Assembly (NCBI RefSeq): GCF_033115175.1
Contig: NC_084827.1
Coordinates: 60,263,201 to 60,327,200, forward strand
DNA from: Lepus europaeus
Taxonomy: Eukaryota; Chordata; Mammalia; Lagomorpha; Leporidae
Direction of reading: 5' to 3'
Length of the DNA: 64,000 nucleotides
The translations under genes and the position numbers were made by a program. This document shows, piece after piece, positions 54,255-64,000 of this stretch. The notes below the pieces were generated by a model, which was not told the DNA's origin, searched no databases, and worked only from the letters and a program-made list of their open reading frames with translations. Each line of letters starts with the position of its first letter. The stretch's first letter is position 1.

Positions 54255-56595
54255 CCAGTAAATCCTGGACTTTGGTTTTTCCAGTTTGGGCCCAACTGAA
54301 AAAATCAAAGGACCTATGTCTCTCATCTTATAGAGACACCAACTAATCAGTCTATTTGGAGTATATTAGAAGGACTGTCAAGATGTGATGTGGTACCAGA
54401 CTTTAAGTTTCTATAATGGAAAATGCTATTAATACAAATGTTTGAGAATTAAAAAGTCTAATGATCTTGTGTTATTAGACATGATAGTTATCTTAATGAG
54501 AAAGCCCCAGAGGCCTAAAGGGTTAAATACTTGTAAAATCCTACAGGTGCTTTCAAAAATACTGTGAAATAAGCAAGTGCCTCTTGTTGCTTGATGAGTT
54601 TATAATTTTAAACATGGCGACTTAAAGTCTTTTGTCATCCACAGTTACATATGATTTGCTGCTCATAAAACTAAAGCATTGTTGGTTCTGTGTTTAGCTG
54701 TCCTCCTATAGGTTCCTATGGACTTTTTCCAGCCACTTCTATTGTATTCAGTACTTTGGGATGGCTCTGTAAACAGATGACGCCAATAATGTATTAACAG
54801 TACCAACTGAGAGAAAGTATGGTTAACTGAGGTTACTAAAAAGAAAAAGCAATTCAAATCAATTGGCAATCTACAAAAAGAGTTAAAGATTTTAAAAGCT
54901 ATTATTAAAATTGCTATATTGGTCTATTATGCTATATTATATGTGTGTACATATTGTATGTCCACATGGGGAAATTTTATTAAGAGTTTTATTTTAAATG
55001 GCTTATAGATAAGATTGTCCATAAATTTAAGCTGCTAAAATCAATCAAAGATACATTTTAATTTGTGTGACCTGAATCTGTGTATCATATGTTTTAAACT
55101 TGTTGGTAGAAAGAAACTAAAAACATTTTAGATGGTTGTGCTTAAGTTTACTGGCTAAACAAACTACACCTTGTTAGATATTTAAGAGGTGTTTTCAAAT
55201 ACATGATTCTTAAAATTTATAGAAGGCATTGGACCTTCTGGTAAATGTTTTCTTAAGTTGTTATCTAATGGTTGAAACGGTTTGCTAAGTATTCATGTGA
55301 TATTGCTATTGTCAGCAAGCGATCTAGGACTTGCTCCCTCATTTCTCTATTCTAAGCCCAACTTGTTCTGTCATTTCTCTATTCTCTTCAAGGTAGGAAA
55401 CTAATTCTATTATGAAGGAATCTGTAGGATGCACAATTTAATCTTTAGACCTTATAAAAGAGATGGCTAACATTTTTCTGCAATAGCATAGCCAAAATAA
55501 GAACTTAAATAATAATCTCATAGCTAGATTCACTTCGCCATCAGCGAAGTATACAGTAAGTAGAAAAAACCTCCCTTTCAGACCAAAGGGAAAGAAAGTT
55601 TTAAAGTGAGAATATACTTTTCCTTATGGGCATTGTCTACCTTAGAAAAACTACTACAGAACATGCCTGTGACTATAGACTTGTAGTTCAGGCCACCGAA
55701 GATTAGAGATGGGACACGGGCACTCCCTTGACTTGCTTCCTCTGGTCTGCTTTAACACAAACCAGGAGGAAAAGAAAGCTCGGCATCAGAAGCAATGGGT
55801 GGCAGGCCTATTAATGTCTGATCTGTACAGTGATCTGCCCTCAAGGAGACCCAACAGGCCAGTCCACTGCAGTGGCTTTCAATGTGGTAAGCCTGGGCTT
55901 CAGCAGAAGTCAGCTTGTGAAGAGCCCTGGCAGCTCTGCCAAGAGTTAGATCACTGGAAATGGACCTGCCCTGGAGTCGAAGGATGCCCAGGTCAGAGCC
56001 ACAGATCTTATTGGCTCTAAGCTGAAAAGCCCTTGACTCAGCCCAACTTCCAAAGTGACCACTGCAGCTGAGGGGATGGTCAAGTAGGGTCAGCAACATT
56101 GCAGGCAGAACTGTAAATTTCTTGTTAGAGATGCCACCTGCCTTTACCTGGCCAGCTCTCCTCCCAGGCCAGCCAAGTAATGAAAGTCAACAGAGTGCCT
56201 TCCCCTAGGAGGTTCACACCTCCCTTAGGATATACCCCATGTGAAGAGATAGATAGGTCTGGGCCTCTTAACTTACAAGGCCTAAAGCCCACCAGATTAT
56301 TATCAAGCCCCTTCTATCAGGTTCTATTTGCCTCTCAATCAGAAAAATTACTTGTAGCTTAGACAGCACCTTTCTTAGCTCCTCTAATAATGACTCTGTC
56401 CATTGTTCTAGGCCCTGTCTAGTGCACTTGGGCCTCATTCCTTTGTAATCATAACCTCTACTCTACCACCAATGGCTCTACTCCCAACCTGTGTGTACTG
56501 ATGGTCCTCCTCCCCACTTAATGCTGTATAATTGTTCAAACCTGGTAAATGCCACTCTTAGGATCATTGGTTACTATCCTCACTCTGTCTTTTAT
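54255..56595 (+). repeat. ERV-derived body in place of L1 ORF2
   Basis: Collinear with 22,312-24,748 of the processed ERV, with frequent runs of 20 or more identical bases and only small indels. It ends 'ctcactctgtcttttat', the env TM-like region of the ERV, then switches to L1 3' UTR 'gaccttgtctaaatatgatc'. About 140 bp corresponding to 24,556-24,697 are missing near 56,540. No LTR, PBS or polypurine tract is included. Confidence 0.85.
55709..56020 (+). pseudogene. Gag nucleocapsid-like remnant in the chimera
   Basis: A 103-codon frame contains 'FQCGKPG' and, further on, 'LDHWKWTCPG', resembling the two zinc-knuckle regions of class I retroviral Gag. The first knuckle lacks its downstream His-Cys pair, and the frame carries no capsid or protease. 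It corresponds to the more damaged stretch at 23,780-24,055. The call is by motif likeness; a chance frame is possible. Confidence 0.45.
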
Positions 56596-57044
56596 GACCT
56601 TGTCTAAATATGATCAGAGTCGGCAAACTTGGAAGGCTTCCATAGCCTTGGCAACTCATGACGACAGCCTAGGATGGTTACTGGCGCCATAAACTAGAGT
56701 GTCAATTTGTTGGGTCAACAACAGGAGCCACTGTGCACTTGCTCCTCATGTGGGATCTCTGTCCTTAATGTGCTGTACATTGTGATTTAATGCTATAACT
56801 AGTACTCAAACAGTATGTTTCACTTTGTGTTTCTGTGTGGGTGCAAACTGTTGAAATCTTTATACTAAATTGATCTTCTGTATATAAAGAGAATTGAAAA
56901 TGAATCTTGATGCAAATGGAAGGGGAGAGGGAGCGGGAGAGGGGAGGGTTGCGGGTGGGAGGGAAGTTATGGGAGGGGGAAGCCATTGTAATCCATAAGC
57001 TGTACACTGGAAATTTATATTCATTAAATAAAAGTTAAAAAAAA
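56596..57044 (+). mobile_element. L1 3' UTR and poly(A) of the chimera
   Basis: Standard rabbit-type 3' UTR: 'aaggcttccatagccttggc', 'gggtgcaaactgttgaaatc', the G-rich 'gggagaggggagggttgcgg', 'attcattaaataaaagtt' and A's. It starts part-way into the 3' UTR, so its upstream portion and ORF2 are both missing. It has a single copy of the segment that is duplicated in the host L1. Confidence 0.88.
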
Positions 57045-57734
57045 AAAAAGGGAGAGAAGGATCCCACATGGGAAGCGGGATACACAGCAGACTCATAGAA
57101 TGGCAGATGTCCTAAACAACACTCTGGCCTCAGAATCAGCCCTTAAGGCATTCAGATCTGGCTGAAGAGCCCATGAGAGTATTGTAGGCATGGAAAGCCA
57201 AGACACCATGGAAAAGAAAAAAAAAGAAGCCAGTGAGATTCTTGTAATCAACTCAATGACTGGATTTTATACTAAACTGCTAAGGTACAATGCTTTCTAA
57301 GAGCATGTTTTGATGGGGAGAAGGAGGATGGAAAAGTGCTATTGTTTAGTGCAGACACATCAAGAGGAAAAGACATAGCCAATCAGATAGAGATGGAAAT
57401 ACCTCGGCCATGTTTGGTGAGAAACTCAACAGTCTGTAGTATTCTCCTGTTGTGCATTTGATTCAGATGACCTTGTCCTTTTATATTGCTCAGGAAAGTG
57501 AGGCTAGAGAAGTGGCAAGATCTAGAGGTGAGAGTGACAGATTGCAAAATTAACAAGTTCCATTCTTTGCTCTCTGTGCAGACGTATAAGATAGATCATG
57601 ATTCAGTGGCAGAAAGAAACAGAAGAGCAAGCCCTTGGAACTACAGAGATATAGTGTGGGCTTTGCTCCATCTTTCTACTCAAAGGTCAAGCACCTGCTT
57701 GATTGGCAGATTCTGTGTTTAGAAAACCTGTTTT

Positions 57735-58063
57735 GGGGGCTGGCATTTTGGTGTAGCCTGTAAAGGTGCCGTCTGCCATTCTGGCATCCCTTATGGGTTC
57801 CAGTTCGCATCCCAGCTGCTCCACTTCCAGTTTAGTTCACTGCAAATGGCCTGGGAAAAGCAGTGGAGTATGGTCCAAGTGCTTGGAGCCCTGCCACCCA
57901 CATGGGAGACCTGAATGAATCTCCTGGCTCCAGCCTGGTTCAGCCCTGGCTGTTGCAGCTGTTTCACTGATGAACCTAGGTTTGGAAGATCTCTCTCTTT
58001 GTCTGTCTCTCCCTTTCTGTCACTCTCTCCAACTCTGAATTTCAAGTAATGAAACACATCTTT
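57735..58063 (+). mobile_element. C-SINE with 14-bp direct repeat
   Basis: Diverged plus-strand copy. agaaaacctgtttt lies at 57,721-57,734 and 58,064-58,077. Confidence 0.92.
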
Positions 58064-58077
58064 AGAAAACCTGTTTT

Positions 58078-59429
58078 CAAACTCTGACATATCCATATAA
58101 TCTTAAATAATGCTATTGTTTTTCTAAATTTTAATTTGAAATGTGATTGGAAAATTTCTAAGCATATTTTGTAATAACGAGGCTGTGAACTTTAACTCTG
58201 ATATTTTTCTTCCTATTTACATTCATCTGGCCTAAACACAGCTGAGAAGTTGGTCATGGAGCCTGGTGGATCTCTCCTGTTTGTTGCATCCTGGCCTTTA
58301 GCTGTGCAGGCTTTCTGAAAACTTTTGATAAGGTCAGCTGGCCAATGGTGATTGCTTTCAGCATATTACAACAAATTAGACTGCTTTGACATGTTCTTTG
58401 TCACTAAAGAAGCTTAAAAGGAGGTGAAGGAAACAGTCTTGGCTGTTTCAACATCAAAGGGAAGAGATAATATCCTGGGGTGACTTTTTATCTACTTATT
58501 TTTTAAGGCTGAAACCAAAGTCTCACCACCCACACTTGCCGGCTTAGTGAGAGGGAGAGAGCCTGGTATTCCTGCTCAGGATTGACTAATCGCTGATGTT
58601 ACAGAGCTCCTGATTTTCATGTGCTGCTGGTTACTTATGGTAGGCGCTGACGTTTCTTGCTTGGATAATTACTTAAAATACATTTATGGGATTTAACCCA
58701 GCAGAATGCACTTGGCAGCCCACTGGCCCATGCCGCACCCCAGGCTGTGCTCAGGCAGAGCAGAACCCATTAGGAGCTGACAAAGGAAGGGGGATGAGGT
58801 GGGAGCTCAGGAAATGTCATTTGTGCATGAAAATCAGCAAGGACCAAGTACTCAAGCCCAGGGCCCCAGATAAATTAGACTGAGTCTAATGAAAACCAGG
58901 CAATGGAGTTCAAGGAAATTGAATCCTCAGCTCCCTGCCTGCCTCTGTTTATGTGCCCCTCTGGTAATTGACCATTTAAGAGCTGATTTGAGTTTTACAG
59001 CTGTCATAACAGTCAAGTGCATGGCAATCCATCATCCTGTTTCTGTCTAAATCAGTCACATTCATTCTGGATGCTCTTGAGTCGAGACTGCACGGTGCCT
59101 GCTCTGACCCTTCTGCTTGGCTCACTATCCTGCAGTGTGCACTGTATTTGCCTTACAAGAGCACATCCTCCCGTTGGAAAGGAACAAGAGCTCCGGGGGT
59201 GTTCAAGACCATTCCCAACCAGTATCAGAGGTTGTGTGTGCCTGCGTATGTGAGATCAGATGAAAAAGGAGGAATCGGGATAGAAGAACACCATCACCTG
59301 GCTGTGTGGCCTGTGTTATATTTTATATTCGGAGTGACTACTTTAATATGGCTTTTGTTTTCAAGCATAAACCTGAAATCAGAAGGGTTCTTATTTTTTC
59401 AGCTTTTCTAAGACACTTCCTGAGCTTGC
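58078..59429. other. Repeat-poor block, possible conserved non-coding DNA
   Basis: About 1.35 kb without a recognisable transposon, in a window otherwise packed with them, and of more balanced base composition (for example 58,690-58,880). Open frames are short and phase-inconsistent, so no exon is proposed. Conservation cannot be judged from one genome. Confidence 0.4.
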
Positions 59430-59645
59430 TAATTGTATTAGGATACTTTGAAAAGTTTGTAGAAAGATGGAATGGAAAGGTTAGGTTTGTTTGGTGCAAA
59501 AAATTGCTGACACCCTTGCTTTTTTATAATAGGTATTATGCACATTACTGAACGCTTAGAAAAATTATTGTATGCATGGATTTTAATTCTTCTGGCAACA
59601 AAGTCATTATCTTTTTAGTCCATTTTGCATGAAGTTTTTTGAGTC
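59430..59645. repeat. Palindromic interspersed repeat, copy D
   Basis: 'ggatactttgaaaagtttgt' on the left is mirrored by 'tgcatgaagttttttgagtc' on the right. 'ggtgcaaaaaattgctgaca' and 'gtatgcatggattttaattc' between match copy B. Confidence 0.5.
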
Positions 59646-60389
59646 CTTCCTTCATAGAAGCCAGCCTCTCATGAACATGTGTGGCTGTGTTTGTTCATAC
59701 ACAGGACTTTTGCATCACAATGCTCTTCCTTCTTTGCCTTTCCTCACCTTTCCTATGCCACAGTCCCTCATCCCTTCTTTCGTTAATAGCTACCCGATTC
59801 ATCTGTTCTTATAAGCTACTCCGCACATACAATGTGACCCACAACTTATTCTTCTACCAAACCATAGCACGACATTTTTCCATAGACTCTGCACAGACAG
59901 CTACTTTGAGCTGTGCTGCACTAGACCTCCTTACTTGGACAGTTCAGAAACATCGCAATTCCATGTGTTCAGAGCTGATATTTCATCACCATGCCCTACC
60001 TTTACTGCACACATGCTCAATGTTCCTATTCCTGTCTCCTCTTTCAATGCTTGATGTCAAGGTCAATCCAAGAGAGAAACTTGATTTCATCTCACTTATG
60101 CTTTCTCCTTTCTCTCTCAAATCATATCAACACAATTCATCTACTTCTTTCAGAAACAATTGCCAGCTCCTTCATTCAAACATTGGGACTCTCTGGGCCC
60201 ATTCCCTTGTGGGTCTTCCTACCTGCAGGCTTGGCCTCTCCATCCAGGGTCACTGTCTACGGATCTTTCTAGAGCATGGAACTGGTCCCATCACCCTGGG
60301 CTTTGAAAATGTTAGCCTCTTTCAAAGGTATGGAAAATAAATCTCAAACATGACTTATCTGGCCTATTGTGATCACTATATTGGTTTTG
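59646..60389. other. Unassigned sequence; 219-codon frame judged non-coding
   Basis: An open frame of 219 codons (59,681-60,340, plus) begins at GTG, is rich in Ser/Leu/His/Cys and shows no domain. A second frame overlaps it. No repeat family recognised. Confidence 0.4.
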
Positions 60390-61030
60390 TTTAAACATAT
60401 TTTATTTTTAGTTTTATTTTTAATTAAAATGTAATATTTATATACATTTATGTTAATGTGTTGTTTCAAAATGCATATAAAATAGTGTAATGCTAAAATC
60501 AGGTTTTGGAGTATATCCATCACTTCAAACATATAGCATTTATTTGTGGTGAGAATATTTAAAATTGTCTCTTACAGTTGTATTGAAATATATCATAAAT
60601 TATGGTTGACTATAGCAATTTATACTAGAGACACTAGAAGGTAATCCTTCTATACTACCGTATTTTTATGGCCACTAACTATTGGTGTCTATCTCTACCT
60701 CTCGCCTATCTTTCCTAGCCTTTGGTATCCATTATTCTAGTTTCTAATTGCATGAAATCAAATTTTATAGCCCCCACACAGGAATGGAAATACCTGCAGT
60801 ATTGGTCTCTGTGTGCCTGGCTTATTTCACTTAAAACAAAAGAGATGGACCTTCAGCTCCACCTATGTTGCTGTAAATGACAGCATTTCCTCTTTCCTCT
60901 TTTTTTGCAGCTCAACAGGACTCAGTTGTGTATATATATCACATTTTCTTTGTCCATTTATATCTTGATGAACAGTTAGAGTGACTCCATGCTATGGCTG
61001 CTATGAGTAACACTTTAAAAAACTGATATT
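60390..61030 (-). mobile_element. Ancient L1 ORF2 end and 3' UTR, minus strand
   Basis: 'tatatccatcacttcaaaca', 'tgttgactatagcaatt'-like text, 'gcctggcttatttcacttaa', 'tgtgtatatatatcacattt' and 'atgctatggctgctatgagt' follow the reverse of an old L1 3' part in order. Confidence 0.75.
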
Positions 61031-61628
61031 TTGTTTGTGTCTTCATTCCATGAGCCCTCCATAAACACATTATATTGTTAGTTTCTCAGCCTTGCTTTTT
61101 CCCTATGGTCTGGAATTTTCTGAAAATACAGACTCTTTTTCTCCTTTTGTGATTTGCTAACTCCTTACATTCCAGGTCTTCATTTTGGAGGTCCTATTTC
61201 AATGTCACACATTTCCCTGTCACCGTCCTTCCATATTCGGTATTTCCTGTTCAGGTGTTGTCTCTGTTAGGATGAGGAGAGACCTTTGCTATTTACTGTT
61301 GCAGACAGGGGTTTATAATTTCAGAGCTGACCAGAAACATTGGCTGCTACCAAGCATCACAACAAAATATTGGACCACACACTGCATATCACTAGCCTGG
61401 GGAAAAATCAAAATTCATAGGGCTTGCTAGTGAATGCATGCCCATGGTAAAGTTGGAAGACCTTAAGTTGAACACCATAAAACAGGGACAGTCTATATAT
61501 AATAAGAACTTACTTGATAACTCTCAATTTAAGATGTTTTCACTCTATGTTACTTAACTGTACTACACCTAGCTGGCCTCATGTCCAGTAGGGATAGTAA
61601 TAGTTCATGCTGTGAAAGCCCAGAGCCT
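61031..61628. other. Unassigned sequence, no gene seen
   Basis: No gene or confident repeat recognised. Confidence 0.4.
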
Positions 61629-61640
61629 AGACCAGTAACT

Positions 61641-61714
61641 TACTTTCTTTTTTTTTTAAGATTTATTTATTTGAAAGTCAGAGTTACACAGAGAGAGAGA
61701 AGGAGAGGCAGAGG

Positions 61715-61750
<36 letters not shown>

Positions 61751-62014
61751 ACCTTCCATCCACTGGTTCACTCCCAATTGGCCGCAACAGCAACAGCTAG
61801 AGATACACTGCTGCGAAGCCAGGAGCCAGAAGCTACTTCTGGGTCTCCCACGTGGGCGCAGAGTCCCAAGGACTTGGTCCATCTTCTACAGCTTTCCCAG
61901 GCCATAGCCAAGAGCTGGATCAAAAGTGGGGCATCCGAGTCTCGAATGGCACCCACATGGGATGCCAGCACTGCAGGTGGAGGCTTTACCTGCCATGCTA
62001 CAGCACTGGCCCCT
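61641..62014 (-). mobile_element. C-SINE with direct repeats
   Basis: Minus-strand full-length copy with a long (GA)n tail (61,690-61,751). aga(c/t)cagtaact lies at 61,629-61,640 and 62,015-62,026. Confidence 0.94.
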
Positions 62015-62026
62015 AGATCAGTAACT

Positions 62027-62419
62027 TTCTACCATTGCCTTCTAGCTGTCAGCACTTCTTTCTGTAAGATATCTTTCACATGTGCTACTCCTCCCTGAGA
62101 AGACACCTTAATAGCATGCTCTCCTATTCTTCCTCAGTTACTTCAACCAGTTACCTCATTTGCTGATATAAGCTTTGAGCCTTTTCCCCTCTAATTGGAT
62201 GAGACTTAAGAGCATTTGACCTGATGCTTTGATAGCTCCCTATGTCCTTAGAGTAAGCATCAAAGTCCTTTCAATTACCCTCAAACACCTTTAGAAAAAG
62301 TTTTCTCTCACACATTCTGGATCATACACACAGTCTCCTGTCTGGACTTAAAGCCCAGCAGACAGGCATCTCCCTATAGATCTGTGCATTGAATGTTTCT
62401 CTTCCTGCATGTTCCTGAC
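62027..62419. other. Unassigned sequence, possibly old L2
   Basis: No gene. It may be the diverged continuation of the L2-like repeat that follows. Confidence 0.35.
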
Positions 62420-62580
62420 AGATGTCCACATGGTTCATGCCCTTGCATGCTTCAGGCTTTTCCCTCCTGCCAACCCAACTTAAAATTACAACTCCCTCAG
62501 TTATGTGGCTTCCCTGCTTTATTTTACTCTTATCTTACAGTTATCTGGCAATTATTTCCCCATTGAATATAGTACTTAGT
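62420..62580. repeat. Probable L2 3'-end fragment
   Basis: 'cttttccctcctgccaaccc', then 'ttatgtggcttccctgcttt', and 'cagttatctggcaattattt' follow a common mammalian L2 3' pattern. Strand not assigned. Confidence 0.45.
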
Positions 62581-62599
62581 GCTTTTTAAAAGATTTTTT

Positions 62600-63105
62600 T
62601 GCAATTACATTGATGCAACTGGAAGCATGTTACATTTAGGTTTATAATACATTTTAAGTTAATTTTTGTGATGGTCATAAGGATTATATATAACAGCTTC
62701 CTTCTCCTCCTCCTGCTCCTCCTCCTTCTGCTCCTCCTCCTTCTCCTTCTTCTCCTTATCTTCTCCTCTTCCTCCTCCTCCTCCTCCACTTCTTTCTTCT
62801 TCTTTTTCATCTCATATAAGTACTGCGTGCTAACCATTTGCACTACTGGAGCTCCACTTTTCCATCTCTTTCTTTCCCCTCACCCCCACTTTTTTTTTTC
62901 TTTGCTTGTGACTGTCAAATTTTTCTAGAACCTCTTTCTGAAAAGAAAAGATTATGCTTTTTCCAATGTATTGCTTCACTCTTTTGTCCAAGATTAGTTG
63001 ATGATATACATTCATAGGGTCTATTTATTAGATCTCTGTTCTGTTCTGCTGACTTATTTGTCCATTCTTTATTGAAGCCATACTTCATCAAATACTCTAG
63101 CTCTT
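62600..63105 (-). mobile_element. Ancient L1 ORF2 fragment, minus strand
   Basis: 'ccaatgtattgcttcactct', 'catagggtctatttattaga' and 'ctgttctgctgacttatttg' match reverse-strand L1 ORF2. The same old copy probably resumes at 63,702 after the younger L1. Confidence 0.6.
62698..62812 (+). repeat. (TCC/TTC)n microsatellite
   Basis: About 110 bp of TCC, CTT and TTC units interrupted by TGC. It produces poly-Leu and poly-Ser/Arg frames on the two strands that are not genes. Confidence 0.9.
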
Positions 63106-63651
63106 TTTAAAAAAGCTTTTATTGGATAAATATAAATTTCACAGGTACAGCTTTTTGGAATATAGTGGTTCTTCGCCCCATACCTGCCCTCCAACCCCCA
63201 CTCCTGTCCCACCTCCTACTCTCTCTCCCATCCCATTCTTCAATAAAGATTCATTTTTAATTATCTTCATATACAGAAGATCAACTCTATACTAAGTAAA
63301 GATGTCAACAGTTTGCACCCATACAGACACACAAAGTATAAAGTACTGTTTGAAGACTAGTTTTACTGTTAATTCTCATAGTACAGCTCATTAAGGGCAG
63401 AGATCCTACATGGGGAGCAAGTGCACGATGACTCCTGTTGTTGATTTAACAATTGACACTCTTATTTATGACATCAGTGATCACCCAAGGCTCTTGTCAT
63501 GAGCTTCCAAGGCTATGGAAGCCTTTTGAGTTGACAGACTCTGACATTATTTAGACAGGGCCATAATCAAAATGGAAATTCTCTGCTCCCTTCAGAGAAA
63601 GGTACCTCCTTCTTTGGTGGTCCCTTCTTTCCACTGGGATCTCATTCACAG

Positions 63652-63700
<49 letters not shown>
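63106..63700 (-). mobile_element. L1 3' UTR ending in a 46-T run, minus strand
   Basis: Minus-strand 3' UTR of the older type ('tagttttactgttaattctc', 'gaaaggtacctccttctttg'). It stops at the internal A-rich tract of the L1, which here is a pure T46 on the + strand (63,655-63,700). No direct repeat was found. Confidence 0.8.
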
Positions 63701-63701
<1 letters not shown>

Positions 63702-63703
<2 letters not shown>

Positions 63704-63795
63704 TAAGTGTTTAATAGAGTGTACCAGTGAACTCATCTATGCCTGGTGCTTTTGGCTTTAGAGGTTTCTTTACTGATTCAATTTCTTTTATTTTT
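63702..63795 (-). mobile_element. Ancient L1 ORF2 fragment, minus strand
   Basis: 'gtgaactcatctatgcctgg' followed by 'tttctttactgattcaattt' matches a more 5' part of L1 ORF2 in reverse, compatible with the fragment at 62,600-63,105 with sequence lost between them. Confidence 0.55.
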
Positions 63796-63802
63796 TTTTT
63801 AA

Positions 63803-64000
63803 TTTTTTTTTGATAGGCAGAATGGACAGTGAGAGAGAGAGTCAGAGAGAAAGGTCTTCCTTTGCCCTTGATTCACCCTCCAATGGCCGCCGCGGCCAGC
63901 GCACTGCAGCCAGCACACCAAGCTGATCCGAAGGCAGGAGCCAGGTGCCTCTCCTGGTCTCCCATGCAGGCGCAGGGCCCAGGCACTTGGGCCATCCTCC
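63803..64000 (-). mobile_element. C-SINE2, cut by the window end
   Basis: Tail and middle of a young minus-strand copy ('cagaatggacagtgagagag', 'atggccgccgcggccagcgc'). The head lies beyond position 64,000. Confidence 0.9.

Larger units (their letters stand above)
51938..57044 (+). mobile_element. Chimeric L1-ORF1 / ERV / L1-3'UTR element
   Basis: Order on the plus strand: L1 5' UTR (51,938-52,855), complete ORF1 (52,856-53,893), an unassigned spacer (53,894-54,254), ERV-derived body (54,255-56,595), L1 3' UTR (56,596-57,032) and poly(A). ORF2 is absent. A perfect 16-bp direct repeat aaaaagggagagaagg lies at 51,922-51,937 and 57,045-57,060, interrupting the 3' UTR of the host L1. The host sequence rejoins perfectly across it ('gggagagaaggatcccacat'). 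The simplest reading is insertion of one RNA-derived unit by target-primed reverse transcription. Later rearrangement inside a normal full-length L1 is the alternative. Confidence 0.85.
50491..57226 (-). mobile_element. Twin-primed L1, host of the chimeric insertion
   Basis: The left arm (50,491-51,304) is minus-strand 3' UTR from poly(T) to 'gatctttcatttaggtcat'. The right arm (51,305-51,937, resuming 57,061-57,226) is plus-strand: the end of ORF2 ('aatactatacagcagtaagg', 'atcatgctgagtgaattaag'), then 3' UTR up to 'caccatggaaaagaaaaaa'. The arms meet in the consensus with no visible loss. Direct repeats aagcc(a/g)atgagattct-type flank the whole (50,475-50,490 and 57,227-57,242, 15 of 16 identical). 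The chimera at 51,938-57,044 sits inside the right arm. Confidence 0.88.

Noticed and set aside
59681..60340. 219-codon open frame on the plus strand
   Set aside because: It begins at GTG rather than ATG, overlaps another open frame, has biased composition without a domain, and lies in unassigned DNA next to an old L1. A chance frame is more likely than a gene.
62586..62928. Poly-Leu and Glu/Arg-rich frames on the two strands
   Set aside because: Both are translations of the (TCC/TTC)n microsatellite.

Overview
The window is lagomorph nuclear DNA, most likely rabbit (Oryctolagus cuniculus). The evidence is about 35 copies of the lagomorph-specific tRNA-derived C-SINE family, at least seven copies of a rabbit-type L1 3' UTR, older mammalian repeats (L1M, MIR, L2) and a processed U6 copy. 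No host protein-coding gene, exon set or functional RNA gene was recognised. It looks like an intergenic or intronic, AT-rich, transposon-dense region. Almost all short open frames are fragments of C-SINEs or of L1 3' UTRs read in either direction.

Layout. 0-4.7 kb: C-SINEs and unassigned sequence. 4.9-9.0 kb: an ancient minus-strand L1 split by a young C-SINE and a solo LTR. 9.0-10.15 kb: three C-SINEs in one old repeat, two of them stacked at the same target site. 10-20 kb: mostly unassigned sequence with scattered SINEs. 20.2-25.36 kb: an endogenous retrovirus (ERV) copy that starts in R, ends in R plus poly(A), and has a 14-bp target-site duplication (TSD); this is the signature of a retroviral RNA copied by L1. 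26-35 kb: old plus-strand L1s with nested SINEs and younger L1s. 35.4-36.7 kb: a minus-strand solo LTR in an old L1. 37-49 kb: more L1 3' ends (one twin-primed), SINEs and a U6 pseudogene. 50.47-57.24 kb: a twin-primed L1 containing a second, chimeric element. 57-64 kb: a repeat-poor block, then old L1, L2 and SINEs.

The most notable object is the unit at 51,938-57,044. It has an L1 5' UTR with a YY1-type start, a complete ORF1 (345 aa from the first ATG) and no ORF2. In place of ORF2 is about 2.3 kb closely similar to the body of the ERV copy 30 kb away, including gag nucleocapsid-like and env-like remnants. It ends with an L1 3' UTR and poly(A), and perfect 16-bp direct repeats flank the whole unit. 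It therefore looks like an L1/ERV chimera that inserted as one RNA-derived unit, an ORF1-only (HAL1-like) non-autonomous element.

The two ERV-related loci suggest that this retroviral RNA has repeatedly been a template for the L1 machinery. This is inference from two copies and needs a genome-wide copy survey. Three separate L1 insertions here also show clean 5' inversions (twin priming) with matching direct repeats. Coordinates of diverged repeats are approximate, and family names are from memory of consensus features, not from a database search.
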